DNA of 64,000 nt, from contig NZ_FOQL01000001.1 in NCBI RefSeq assembly GCF_900113745.1, positions 434,001 through 498,000 on the forward strand. Reading direction: 5' to 3'. Below, in pieces: positions 26,942 to 34,995 of this stretch. Numbering within the stretch: position 1 is the stretch's first letter; every line of letters starts with the position of its first letter. Made by a program: the position numbers and the translations under genes. The notes beneath the pieces are model-generated. The model had not been told where the DNA came from, searched no databases, and saw nothing but the letters and a program-made list of their open reading frames with translations. This DNA comes from Pseudomonas guineae (GTDB lineage Bacteria; Pseudomonadota; Gammaproteobacteria; Pseudomonadales; Pseudomonadaceae).

Positions 26942-26985
26942 TCGCGAGGCCTCGACAAACATATATTTAACTGAGAGCCAGGCTC

Positions 26986-27918
26986 TCAGTCCCCTGCCGC
27001 AAGATTGATGCGGTCAGCTACCCGTGCTGCTAGGTCATCGGGACGAAACTTGGCGAGAAAGTCATCCGCCCCCACCTTCTTCACCATGGCCTGGTTGAAC
27101 ACGCCAGATAACGAAGTATGCAGGATGATGTGCAGCTTTTGCATGCGCGGATCGGCGCGGATCTCTGCAGTCAGGGTATAACCATCCATTTCCGGCATCT
27201 CAATGTCGGAAATCAGCATGAGAAACTCTTCTTCAGGCTTACGCCCTTCTTCGACCATTGCTTTCAGGTAATCCAACGCCTGACGACCATCATTCAGCGC
27301 CACGACCTCAACGCCGACGGTTTGCAGACAACGGGTTACCTGTTTGCGCGCTACCGATGAGTCGTCGCAGGTCAGTACGCGCCGGGTGATCGCACGTTCC
27401 CGTGTTTTGGCATCCAAGACACCTTCGGAGATAACTTCCGATGTCGGCGCCACCTCGGCCAGAATCTTCTCGACGTCGATGATCTCAACCATCTTGCCGT
27501 CAAGATGAGTTACCGCTGTCAGGTAGTGATCGCGCCCGGTGCCCTTGGGTGGCGGATGAATCGACTCCCAGTTCATGTTGACGATGCGCTCGACCGAGTG
27601 AACCAGAAACCCCTGAACCTTGGTGTTGTATTCCGTGATGATGACAAAACTGTTTCCAATATTGGCCAGCGGCGCACTGCCGGTCGCCATAGATAAATCA
27701 AGAATTGGAATAGTACCGCCACGAATACTGGCTACACCGCGAACAACCGGACTGGATCTCGGCATGATGGTGAGCTTGGGGCATTGCAGCACCTCCTTCA
27801 CCTTAAATACGTTGATTCCATACAACTGATTGCCGTTCAGACGGAACAGCAGCAACTCCAAACGATTCTGCCCAACCAACTGAGTTCGCTGGTTAACCGA
27901 ATCCATCACACCGGCCAT
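26986..27918 (-). CDS. cheV: Chemotaxis coupling protein CheV
   Basis: A 310-residue fusion of a CheW-like domain (residues about 15-155, LELLLFRLNGNQLYGINVFKVKEVL) and a response-regulator receiver (about 178-300) with acidic pocket CDDSS, phosphoacceptor in LISDIEMPEMDGYTLT and the later Thr/Lys segment. It couples receptors to CheA and adapts through phosphorylation. The ATG at 27918 was chosen because AGGAG lies seven bases upstream; the longer frame reads into the flgA promoter. It is divergent from flgA by 72 bases and precedes cheR. Confidence 0.95.
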   Translation of the reverse strand: MAGVMDSVNQRTQLVGQNRLELLLFRLNGNQLYGINVFKVKEVLQCPKLTIMPRSSPVVRGVASIRGGTIPILDLSMATGSAPLANIGNSFVIITEYNTKVQGFLVHSVERIVNMNWESIHPPPKGTGRDHYLTAVTHLDGKMVEIIDVEKILAEVAPTSEVISEGVLDAKTRERAITRRVLTCDDSSVARKQVTRCLQTVGVEVVALNDGRQALDYLKAMVEEGRKPEEEFLMLISDIEMPEMDGYTLTAEIRADPRMQKLHIILHTSLSGVFNQAMVKKVGADDFLAKFRPDDLAARVADRINLAAGD

Positions 27919-27964
27919 ACCCAAACTCCTCTTTGAGTAACAAATTGCTGTCAGCGTAGCAGGC

Positions 27965-27978
27965 GGCACGCGCCTTGC
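27965..27978 (+). promoter_or_regulatory. Sigma-54-like promoter ahead of flgA
   Basis: GGCACGCGCCTTGC matches the -24/-12 consensus GGCACG-N4-TTGC with the required GG-N10-GC spacing. The flgA ATG follows only 12 bases later, so the start of transcription would be about at the start codon. Sigma-54 with FleQ is the known route for early Pseudomonas flagellar genes; use here is inferred. Confidence 0.5.
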
Positions 27979-27990
27979 TACCCAACCCAT

Positions 27991-28749
27991 ATGAACATTG
28001 AAACGACAACTAACCGACGCACCTTGCCAACGCGCCGTCACTGGCTGGCAGTTGTACCCGCTTTGCTGGTACTCGGCTATAGCGCATTGGCAGTGGCCAA
28101 CGCCACGCTACCTGAACAACTTATCGGCGCTGGCGAAGCGTTTCTTGAGCAAGCGGTGAGCGATTATTTAAAACGTAGCAACATTGCTGGCCGACATGAG
28201 ATTCAAATCAATCGGCTCGACCCCCGCTTGCGCCTGCCACTGTGTGCACAACCATTAACCACAACCCTAGAAAGCCCTGCCGAACCGATTGGCCGTGTGA
28301 CGTTGCGCGTACGCTGTGACAGTAATGCACCGTGGACGGTATTTGTCCCCGGGCAAGTACGTCTGTACCGCGAGGTGGTGATCGTTAACCGCCCACTTAA
28401 GCGCGACAGTTTGGTCACTGATATGGATATTGTGTTGGCCGAACGGGATGTCGGCCTACTTAACCAGGGTTATCTCACGACGCTGCAGCAGGCAATCGGC
28501 AAGAAATTGACGCGCCCACTGCTACCGGATCAAGTTCTAGCGCCAATTCATGTGCAAATAGCCGAAGCTATACGCAAGGGTGACCAGGTGGTTATCAGCG
28601 CCCGCAGTGGTGGCATCAACGTGCGCATGCCCGGTGAAGCCTTGTCGGACGGCACGGTTGGCAGGCAGATCAGCGTCCGTAACAAGCGCTCTAATCGTGT
28701 AATCAGAGCCCGCGTAGTGGGACCTGGACAGGTAGAAGTGGCGATGTAG
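27991..28749 (+). CDS. flgA: Flagellar basal-body P-ring assembly protein FlgA
   Basis: A 252-residue exported chaperone for FlgI P-ring formation in the periplasm. It has an Arg-rich start, a signal segment (HWLAVVPALLVLGYSALAVANA), the SAF-like region with RPLKRDSLVTDMDIVLAERDV and the ending QISVRNKRSNRVIRARVVGPG typical of FlgA. The ATG at 27991 lacks a visible Shine-Dalgarno and sits directly behind a sigma-54-like box; no better ATG or GTG lies before the signal peptide. It is divergent from cheV and upstream of flgMN. Confidence 0.93.
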   Translation: MNIETTTNRRTLPTRRHWLAVVPALLVLGYSALAVANATLPEQLIGAGEAFLEQAVSDYLKRSNIAGRHEIQINRLDPRLRLPLCAQPLTTTLESPAEPIGRVTLRVRCDSNAPWTVFVPGQVRLYREVVIVNRPLKRDSLVTDMDIVLAERDVGLLNQGYLTTLQQAIGKKLTRPLLPDQVLAPIHVQIAEAIRKGDQVVISARSGGINVRMPGEALSDGTVGRQISVRNKRSNRVIRARVVGPGQVEVAM

Positions 28750-28840
28750 GCATGATTCTTGTTTCAGCTTTGTGAGTTCAGTGAGCTGACGATTAGCCAC
28801 ACTGAGTTTAGACTGTTAGCTGACGCACACTTTTTTGCCC

Positions 28841-28867
28841 TAAAGTTTTCCTAGGCAATGCCGACAA
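28841..28867 (+). promoter_or_regulatory. FliA (sigma-28) promoter of flgMN
   Basis: TAAAGTTT, 11 bases, then GCCGACAA: only one base differs from the enterobacterial consensus TAAAGTTT-N11-GCCGATAA. It lies 39 bases upstream of the flgM start. FliA control of flgM gives the known feedback between sigma factor and anti-sigma factor. Confidence 0.9.
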
Positions 28868-28905
28868 CCAGGCAAGCGTCCACATACTGTTCGAGGTTTT
28901 GCATC

Positions 28906-29247
28906 ATGGTCATTGATATCAACCGGCTCAACAATGCCGCAACGCCAGCCAATTCGGGGCGGGCGAGCAGCGCACAAGCAGGCGGCCAGAACGAAGCCAT
29001 CGGCAGCAAACAACCTGGCATCGCCCCCAGCGCTGAACAAACGAAGCAAGCTGACAAGAGCGGCGAATCAGTCCAGCTGAGCCGTGAAGCACAGCAGTTG
29101 CAGAAAGTCAGCGAAAAACTGCGTGACCAACCTGCCGTCAATAAAGAGCGCGTCGCCCAACTAAAGCAGGCGATTGAAGACGGCAGCTACCAAGTCGATA
29201 GCCAGCGTGTCGCCAGCAAACTGCTTAATTTCGAATCCCAGCGCTAG
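28906..29247 (+). CDS. flgM: Anti-sigma-28 factor FlgM
   Basis: A 113-residue, polar, largely disordered protein. The N-terminus [10 protein letters not shown] and the C-terminal helices with [18 protein letters not shown] and [21 protein letters not shown] are the FlgM family core that binds FliA. The ATG at 28906 was chosen because GAGG precedes it and the earlier in-frame ATG at 28858 lies inside the promoter. FlgM holds FliA inactive until it is exported through the completed hook-basal body. It is first of the pair with flgN. Confidence 0.93.
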   Translation: MVIDINRLNNAATPANSGRASSAQAGGQNEAIGSKQPGIAPSAEQTKQADKSGESVQLSREAQQLQKVSEKLRDQPAVNKERVAQLKQAIEDGSYQVDSQRVASKLLNFESQR

Positions 29248-29279
29248 TCTCCGGGCTATGCTGGGGTAATTGGTCGCCC

Positions 29280-29315
29280 AATAGACATTTCATGCCACGC
29301 AGTGAAACGTCTATT
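29280..29315 (+). other. Hairpin between flgM and flgN
   Basis: AATAGAC-a-TTTCA and TGAAA-c-GTCTATT form a 13-position stem with one mismatch and a 10-base loop, ending 17 bases before the flgN ATG. It could be a processing or attenuation element altering the FlgM/FlgN ratio; no U-run follows. Confidence 0.45.
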
Positions 29316-29332
29316 ACCCCGAAGAGCCTGCG

Positions 29333-29800
29333 ATGCAAGACACCAGCCTGCTTGACCTGTTCACCCACGATATCGGCACCGCCGAACAGTTGCTTGAATT
29401 AATCGACAGCGAATTCCAAGCCCTCAGTGACCGTGACCTTCCCCGCCTGCAGAACATCCTGACTGACAAGCTGCCGTTACTAACGCTGCTTGACCAGCAC
29501 GGCAAGCAGCGCAGCCAACTGCTCGCCAGCCTCGGCCTCAGCGCTGACCGCGTAGGTTTGCAGGTGCTGGCGACTCAATCCAGCCAAGGTGATCTGTTAC
29601 TTGAGCGCGGCGATCAACTCAACGCCTTACTCGAACGCTGCCAAACGGCCAATTTGCGTAATGGCCGATTGATTCGTTCCAGCCAAGCCTCAGCCAACAG
29701 CATGCTTGGTATTCTGCGCGGCAACGAGACACCAAGCCTCTATGACTGCCGTGGCAGTGCCGCTAGAATTGGCCAGCAACGCCCGCTCAGCCAAGCTTGA
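29333..29800 (+). CDS. flgN: Flagellar export chaperone FlgN
   Basis: A 155-residue helical protein, family length. N-terminal helices contain LLELIDSEFQALSDRDLPRL and the C-terminal part has NSMLGILRGNETPSLYD, the characteristic FlgN ending where hook-associated proteins bind. It escorts FlgK and FlgL to the export apparatus. It is 85 bases after flgM and probably transcribed from the FliA promoter. Confidence 0.9.
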   Translation: MQDTSLLDLFTHDIGTAEQLLELIDSEFQALSDRDLPRLQNILTDKLPLLTLLDQHGKQRSQLLASLGLSADRVGLQVLATQSSQGDLLLERGDQLNALLERCQTANLRNGRLIRSSQASANSMLGILRGNETPSLYDCRGSAARIGQQRPLSQA

Positions 29801-29881
29801 AACCTATAAAAGGCACAAGGGACATACTGTCATACAGCCAGTATGCTAGTGCCATCGCATTTGCTCGGAGAGTTATGGACC

Positions 29882-30631
29882 GTGTCCAGCCCCTTTAGCC
29901 AGGAAGATGGCCCGCAGCCGCCCAAGGTGCTCAAGGCACCGGTGGAAATAGTTGCCAACCTGCGCCAACTGCAACAAGCCAATGACCCATTGACCATTAC
30001 CTTCCACGAACGCAATCAACGCTTCCAGAGCTATGTAATCGAGGTTGATCGCGACAAAAACTTGCTGATTCTTGATGAGTTAATGCCGAGTGACGGTGAG
30101 CGCTATTTAACCAATGGCGAAACCTTCAACGTGGAAGCGTTCCACGATGGCGTCCGCGTAGCCTGGCAATGCGAGCAGAGCGTGCGCATTGCCGAACATC
30201 AAGGCGCGCGCTGCTATTTCAGCGCGATGCCCCCTGAAATCACCTATCACCAACGCCGCAGTGCCTTTCGTGCGCCGCTCAAACAAAACGAATCGATCAA
30301 GATTGAGTTGGCTGGGGCTAAGCTGCGTAGCGCGCTACCTGGAGAGCTGCTGGACATCTCGGCAACCGGCTGCAAACTGCGTCTGCCGGGCAGCCTTGGC
30401 AGCAACCTGCAAGCTGGCCAAGTATATGAGCGCTTTACGGTGAAGTTTCCTTTCGGCGCCATGACCACCGCCCTTGAGGTGCGGCATGTGCTATTCGACG
30501 AGGCAGTCGACAGCACCTTTATTGGCGCACGCTTTCATCGCATCAGCGGCCAAGAACAGCGTTTGGTCGAACGGTTCGTCTATCAGTTGCAGCGTGAAGC
30601 ACGCCGCATCGACGGCGATGGGTTTTTCTAG
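29882..30631 (+). CDS. PilZ-domain flagellar brake protein (YcgR-like)
   Basis: A 249-residue protein with an N-terminal YcgR domain (about residues 10-115) and a C-terminal PilZ domain that begins QRRSAFRAP (near residue 124) and carries DISATGCKL, the two c-di-GMP-binding motifs. When c-di-GMP is high, YcgR-type proteins slow the flagellar motor. The GTG at 29882 was chosen because GGAGAG lies nine bases upstream and the family starts at about this point; an in-frame ATG at 29843 is possible. A 7-base inverted repeat CATACTG / CAGTATG lies at 29823-29845. It follows flgN and converges on the glycosyltransferase gene. Confidence 0.9.
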   Translation: MSSPFSQEDGPQPPKVLKAPVEIVANLRQLQQANDPLTITFHERNQRFQSYVIEVDRDKNLLILDELMPSDGERYLTNGETFNVEAFHDGVRVAWQCEQSVRIAEHQGARCYFSAMPPEITYHQRRSAFRAPLKQNESIKIELAGAKLRSALPGELLDISATGCKLRLPGSLGSNLQAGQVYERFTVKFPFGAMTTALEVRHVLFDEAVDSTFIGARFHRISGQEQRLVERFVYQLQREARRIDGDGFF

Positions 30632-30636
30632 TGCAG

Positions 30637-31248
30637 CTAAATTCGGATGTTAAGCGCCGCCAGGCGTAATAAATCCTCGGGCCGGTCCACGTCCCACAAT
30701 GCAGGCAGCAGCGCCGGATGCCAGTCCAGCTGCTGCAAACGCTGCAGCGTAATATTGAACACTCGCTCAGTCCCCCACGGCATATCGTTGAATAACGTGG
30801 CGTGCATACTGCGCAATCCCAGCAACACATAACCGCCGTCTTCGGCCGGGCCGATCACTACCTGCTGCTCCTGCAGCGCCTTACAGGCTTGCTGCAAATA
30901 ATCACCATCGAGCGCCGGACAGTCATTACCAATCAGGATCACCGCATCGCTTTCCGCCAACCCTAGAGTGGCGATGCGGCGCATGCGCTCACCCAAATCA
31001 CCGGCCGGCTGCTCGACCAAGGTCCAACCAAAGCGCTGGGCCAGCGCTTTTAACTCTGCGCTGGGCACATCATCCAGCCACAGAAAACGCTCACTAAAGC
31101 CATGTTCAGGTAACTGTAAGGCCCGCTCTAGCAACAGTTGCTGCAAGTCACAGGCACCCTGAGCACCAAGCGCGGGAATCATGCGCGTTTTCACTCGTCC
31201 CGCGACTGGGGCACGCGCCAGCATGTGTAACGAAATCGATAAGTTCAT
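30637..31248 (-). CDS. TIGR04282-family glycosyltransferase (DUF2064)
   Basis: A 203-residue nucleotide-sugar-transferase-fold protein. The start HMLARAPVAGRVKTRMIPALG, the LIGNDCPALDG motif and GPAEDGGYVLLGL are the hallmarks of this family, which was named for association with arsenosugar biosynthesis. The ATG at 31248 overlaps the stop of the partner gene by four bases (ATGA). The upstream frame to 31404 is an artefact of that overlap. Substrate unknown; in this locus no arsenic genes are visible, so the named pathway is not assured. Confidence 0.85.
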   Translation of the reverse strand: MNLSISLHMLARAPVAGRVKTRMIPALGAQGACDLQQLLLERALQLPEHGFSERFLWLDDVPSAELKALAQRFGWTLVEQPAGDLGERMRRIATLGLAESDAVILIGNDCPALDGDYLQQACKALQEQQVVIGPAEDGGYVLLGLRSMHATLFNDMPWGTERVFNITLQRLQQLDWHPALLPALWDVDRPEDLLRLAALNIRI

Positions 31249-31937
31249 AGCATTGATCCTCGACGGTACTGTCGAGCCAGCCTTTCCGGGCTGGCACCAC
31301 AGTAATAGGCCGCACGTAACCTCCACATCAGGAACACGGTACGCCAGATCCCGTGCTGCTCCCAGCGCCGGCTGGACGTCGTCAAGGGCGGACGTAAACA
31401 ACACGGTCTGGCCTGTGCCTTCAAACGGCGGCAGAGTTGCAAGTCCTCCATTAGCGGGATCTGCGCGTAACCACCCAACGCCTCGAACCGTCCCCGCTCA
31501 ACAAAAATCCCCTGATCGCCCGAAGCAATACCGGTAAGACGTGAGCGCAGACTGATCATCCAACCGATCACCCATAACGGCAGTCCAGTACCGGACAAGC
31601 GCACATCAAAACGCCCCCACAGCGGCCGCTCGCGTAGTGCTTCTTGTAACCGCTTGACTGACTCAGCACTGACCCGCGTATCGGCATGCACGAACCACAG
31701 GTATTCACCCTGAGCAGCAAGCGCGCCGGCGTTCATCTGCAACGCACGGCCGGGGGCTGTTCTGAGCAGCCGATCAACCCGCCCAAGCACCCGCTCACAG
31801 GTGCTATCGCTGCTACCACCGTCGACCACAATCAGTTCGGCACCCGCCGCGCGAAGTGCGGTCAGATCGTCGAGCAAAATCGGCAGCGATTGAGCCTCAT
31901 TGCGCACCGGGATTACCACACTGATCAACGGCATCAT
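31245..31937 (-). CDS. TIGR04283-family glycosyltransferase (GT2 fold)
   Basis: A 230-residue family 2 glycosyltransferase. The nucleotide-binding start is ISVVIPVRNEAQSLP, followed by VVDGGSSDSTC and the metal-binding HADTRVS; ASGDQGIFVER and LMEDLQLCRRL complete the catalytic part. The C-terminus has a short hydrophobic stretch (TVFLMWRLRAAYYCG). It is four-base coupled both to the upstream MFS gene and to the TIGR04282 partner, so the three form one operon. The acceptor is unknown. Confidence 0.87.
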   Translation of the reverse strand: MMPLISVVIPVRNEAQSLPILLDDLTALRAAGAELIVVDGGSSDSTCERVLGRVDRLLRTAPGRALQMNAGALAAQGEYLWFVHADTRVSAESVKRLQEALRERPLWGRFDVRLSGTGLPLWVIGWMISLRSRLTGIASGDQGIFVERGRFEALGGYAQIPLMEDLQLCRRLKAQARPCCLRPPLTTSSRRWEQHGIWRTVFLMWRLRAAYYCGASPERLARQYRRGSML

Positions 31938-33250
31938 GCGCGCTCAACCGGCTCAGGTTCAGGCTCATCGGGGGCGTCCTGCGGCGTGCTGTGGTCGTGC
32001 ATCTGTTCTTGCACCACGTGCTCATCGACTCGCGGGTCGAGCGCTGCGGTCAACGGCGAACTGGTGGTGCTATCCGGCATCGGGATGTGATGCAGTGGCG
32101 CATCGTCAACCTGGTGCAGGTGAGTGACCTTCGCAGGCCTTACGCATAGCACCAGAATCAAGGCACATCCGCTGACGAAGGCATACAGCATGTTTGCCCC
32201 GAGAAAGCGCATCAGTACACCTGCCAGCAACGGCCCGATGCTGGCGCCAATACCAAAGGTCACCAACAACATGGCCGTAAGCGATACACGCCGCTCGGCC
32301 TCAACGTGGTCATTCGCCAGCGCCACCGCCAGCGGATAAAGGCTGAACTGCAGAGCAGAAACCACAAAACCGCCGACAAATAAAGGCACCAAACCAACCT
32401 GCGGCATAAGCGCCAACGGCAAAGCTGCCACGACTAGCAACGCGGCGCACGCACGAATCAGATAGACCCGGTCACGACGATCGGACAGCCAGCCCAATGG
32501 CCACTGCACGACCAGGCCGGCGATGATGCAGCTGCCCATAAACAGACCGATCTGTTCAGTGGATAAGCCCATGCGCGTGCCATATAGCGGAGCCAGACCG
32601 TAGAACGAGCCAATCAACAGCCCCGCGACCACGATGGCGGTCAGCGACAACGGCACGCGGTCGATAAAAAAGCGCATCTCCAGCGGGGCTGGGTGCAGAG
32701 GCGCGGGGTGTAATTTGTGGGTCAGAGCCACCGGCACCAGGCACAGGGCGAAACACAGCGCCACCAGCATCAGCAGCTCAAGGCCGAGCGTCGGGTGCAC
32801 CACCAGCACAAGCTGACCGAGGATCAAACCCAGGTAGGATGCACCCATATAACCGGCAAAAACTTGGCCGCGCTGGCTATTTTCGGCCTGCTCATTGAGC
32901 CAGCTCTCGACCACCATGTACTGGCACATCATGCCCAGACCGACCAGCACCCGCAGCAACAACCAGCTGGGTAGCCAGTCACTGAGACCATGCCCAAGCA
33001 CCGCGGCGGTGACCACGCCGGCACAGGCGACGTAAGCGCGAATATGACCCACCCGGGCGATCAAGCGATGCCCCAGTTTGCCGCCCAACACCAACCCCAA
33101 GTAGTTGGCCGCCATCAACGCACCGACCCACAAACCATCTGCAGTTTGCGCCAGTCGCAATGCCAGGTAAGTACTCAACAAGCCCGAACCCAAGAGCATC
33201 AACAAGGTGGCGAAATACAGTGATCTGAATGATTTTAGGATCAAAGTCAT
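31934..33250 (-). CDS. MFS transporter with acidic C-terminal tail
   Basis: A 438-residue twelve-helix major-facilitator protein of the YcaD/YfkF-like type. The first helices contain LYFATLLMLLGSGLLSTYLALRL, the A-loop has GGKLGHRLIARVGH, and a central loop (HPAPLHPAP repeat) joins the two halves. A hydrophilic tail of about 60 residues rich in Asp, Glu, Pro and His ends EPEPEPVERA. It heads the operon with the two glycosyltransferases. The substrate is not deducible; a hairpin separates it from the upstream polyamine ligase gene. Confidence 0.85.
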   Translation of the reverse strand: MTLILKSFRSLYFATLLMLLGSGLLSTYLALRLAQTADGLWVGALMAANYLGLVLGGKLGHRLIARVGHIRAYVACAGVVTAAVLGHGLSDWLPSWLLLRVLVGLGMMCQYMVVESWLNEQAENSQRGQVFAGYMGASYLGLILGQLVLVVHPTLGLELLMLVALCFALCLVPVALTHKLHPAPLHPAPLEMRFFIDRVPLSLTAIVVAGLLIGSFYGLAPLYGTRMGLSTEQIGLFMGSCIIAGLVVQWPLGWLSDRRDRVYLIRACAALLVVAALPLALMPQVGLVPLFVGGFVVSALQFSLYPLAVALANDHVEAERRVSLTAMLLVTFGIGASIGPLLAGVLMRFLGANMLYAFVSGCALILVLCVRPAKVTHLHQVDDAPLHHIPMPDSTTSSPLTAALDPRVDEHVVQEQMHDHSTPQDAPDEPEPEPVERA

Positions 33251-33275
33251 AGTGCGTTAAGTAACTCCATACAGG

Positions 33276-33299
33276 GCCGTCGAAACCATTATCGACGGC
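33276..33299 (-). terminator. Hairpin between the polyamine ligase and MFS genes
   Basis: GCCGTCGA and TCGACGGC pair perfectly around an 8-base loop, in the 55-base gap just after the stop of the upstream gene. A clear U-run is absent; partial readthrough into the MFS operon is possible. Confidence 0.5.
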
Positions 33300-33305
33300 T
33301 AGGCT

Positions 33306-34649
33306 CTAAGTGTGAGCGGCCAATACACGGCGCTCCCACGGGGTAATTTCGTCAAAGAAGCTGGTGAGTTCCAAGGTCTTGCTGGCGATGTAACCATCGA
33401 TGAACTCTTTGCCAAAAAGTTCCAGCGCCAGCTCACTGCCTTTGAGACGCTCAATAGCAGCATGCATGGTACAGGGTAGCGTTAAATTATCCGGCACCTC
33501 GAATTCACCCTGAATTGGCGCACTCGGTTGCAACTGTTGTTCGATGCCGTAAAGCCCGGCCGCCAGGCTGGCGGCGAGAGCCAAATAAGGGTTGGCATCG
33601 GCACCTGGCAAACGATTTTCTACCCGCCGAGCAACGGGTGCACTGGCTGGAATACGCAACCCTGCAGCGCGATTGTCCTCAGACCAACAGGCATTATTCG
33701 GAGAGGCGTATGGATGACAGAGGCGCTGAAAGGAATTCACATGCGGGGCAAATAGCAGAGTGAAGTCGGCCATGGCCACTTGCTGGCCGCCGATAAACTG
33801 ATAGAAAGCCGGCGTCGCCTGACCATCAGCCGCACTGAAGATATTCTCCCCGCCGCCCTGCGTCACCACACTCTGGTGAATATGCATGGAGCTGCCCGGC
33901 GTGTGCGCCAGCGGTTTAGCCATGCACACCACATTGAGGCCGTGCTTGAGCGCGACCTCCTTAAGCAGGTGCTTGAACAAAAAGGTCTGATCCGCCAGCA
34001 GCAATGGATCACCGTGTAACAGGTTGATCTCGAACTGACTGACGCCCATTTCATGCATAAAGGTATCGCGCGGCAAACCCAAGGCCGCCATGCTCTGATA
34101 AACCTCATTAAAAAACGGACGCAAGCCATTATTGGAGCTGACGCTGAAGGCCGAGCCGCCCTCTTCGCGCCGGCCATCCAGCCCCAGCGGCGGTTGAAAC
34201 GGCTGCAGTGGATCGGCATTGCGGGCAAATACGAAAAATTCCAACTCTGTCGCCACCACCGGCTGCCAGCCATGGCTGGCATAGCGCGCAATCACCTGCT
34301 TGAGCAACCCACGTGTCGACAAACCCGAGCTGCGGCCATCTAGCTCGTCGGCATCACAGATGGCTAACGCTCGCGGCGTTTCACTCCAGGGCAACCGGTG
34401 AATCTGCGTCGGCTCGGCATTCAAGGCCAGGTCGCCGTCATCACTGCCGTAAAAACGCGCCGCTGGGTAACCGCCCATGATGCATTGCAGCAACACTCCT
34501 CGCGCCAATTGGAGGCGCCGCCCTTCTAGAAATCCCTCAGCCGTCATCACCTTGCCGCGCGGCACACCGTTCAAGTCTGGGGTCACGCACTCGACTTCAT
34601 CAACACCGCGCAGTAATTCAGTCAAGGCGGTGCGGTTGAGGCTGTTCAT
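33306..34649 (-). CDS. Glutamine-synthetase-like ligase, gamma-glutamylpolyamine synthetase type
   Basis: A 447-residue GS-fold enzyme. Visible features are the N-terminal beta-grasp DEVECVTPDLNGVPRGKVM, the metal-binding ATELEFFVF, the central EINLLHGD, the ATP-side GSSMHIHQSV and the Arg-rich CWSEDNRAAGLRIP and VENRLPGADANPYLAL. It belongs to the PauA/PuuA-like group that couples glutamate to putrescine and related amines, the first step of the gamma-glutamylated polyamine route. The ATG at 34649 has AGGA ten bases upstream. Its leader contains overlapping hairpins. Context with an MFS gene agrees with amine use; exact substrate is inferred. Confidence 0.85.
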   Translation of the reverse strand: MNSLNRTALTELLRGVDEVECVTPDLNGVPRGKVMTAEGFLEGRRLQLARGVLLQCIMGGYPAARFYGSDDGDLALNAEPTQIHRLPWSETPRALAICDADELDGRSSGLSTRGLLKQVIARYASHGWQPVVATELEFFVFARNADPLQPFQPPLGLDGRREEGGSAFSVSSNNGLRPFFNEVYQSMAALGLPRDTFMHEMGVSQFEINLLHGDPLLLADQTFLFKHLLKEVALKHGLNVVCMAKPLAHTPGSSMHIHQSVVTQGGGENIFSAADGQATPAFYQFIGGQQVAMADFTLLFAPHVNSFQRLCHPYASPNNACWSEDNRAAGLRIPASAPVARRVENRLPGADANPYLALAASLAAGLYGIEQQLQPSAPIQGEFEVPDNLTLPCTMHAAIERLKGSELALELFGKEFIDGYIASKTLELTSFFDEITPWERRVLAAHT

Positions 34650-34665
34650 TGCAGTTGTCCTTTTA

Positions 34666-34723
34666 TACGCAAGAAGCCGAAGTCGAACGGCTGAAGCGTA
34701 CAAAATACGCACCAGCCGTTCGA
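34666..34723 (-). promoter_or_regulatory. Two mutually exclusive leader hairpins before the polyamine ligase gene
   Basis: On the transcript, a distal hairpin pairs 34713-34723 with 34683-34693 (11 pairs) and inside it 34706-34710 with 34696-34700 (5 pairs) around UUUUG. A proximal hairpin pairs 34696-34700 with 34666-34670 and 34688-34692 with 34675-34679. Segment 34683-34700 is used by both, so only one can form. The proximal one ends 16 bases before the start codon, next to the Shine-Dalgarno. This is either an RNA switch or a stack of palindromic operator sites. The rest of the 346-base gap 34650-34995 is A/T-rich without a gene. Confidence 0.5.
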
Positions 34724-34995
34724 GATATCAAGCACCCGCACCTGACTGATCAAACAGCTGGACAATATACCGGCATAAACATCTATTAATTCGATATGTT
34801 CGAACTGATAGAAAACACCAAACCCCTCACTGCATCTACTCATTGATAGGTACTAATCAACTGATTTATATAGATAAAAGACAACTATTGATGGCGTCGA
34901 TGATTACCATGCTCAGCCTGCACTTCTTCATCAGTTTTTCGTGAGTAACATGAGCCCCTACCCACTGACTACCTGCCCTTACGAGGGGCCTGAAC

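Noticed and set aside
29823..29845. LexA-like box before the PilZ gene
   Set aside because: The CTG and CAG halves are nine bases apart, not ten, so the LexA spacing is not met; it is only a plain inverted repeat.
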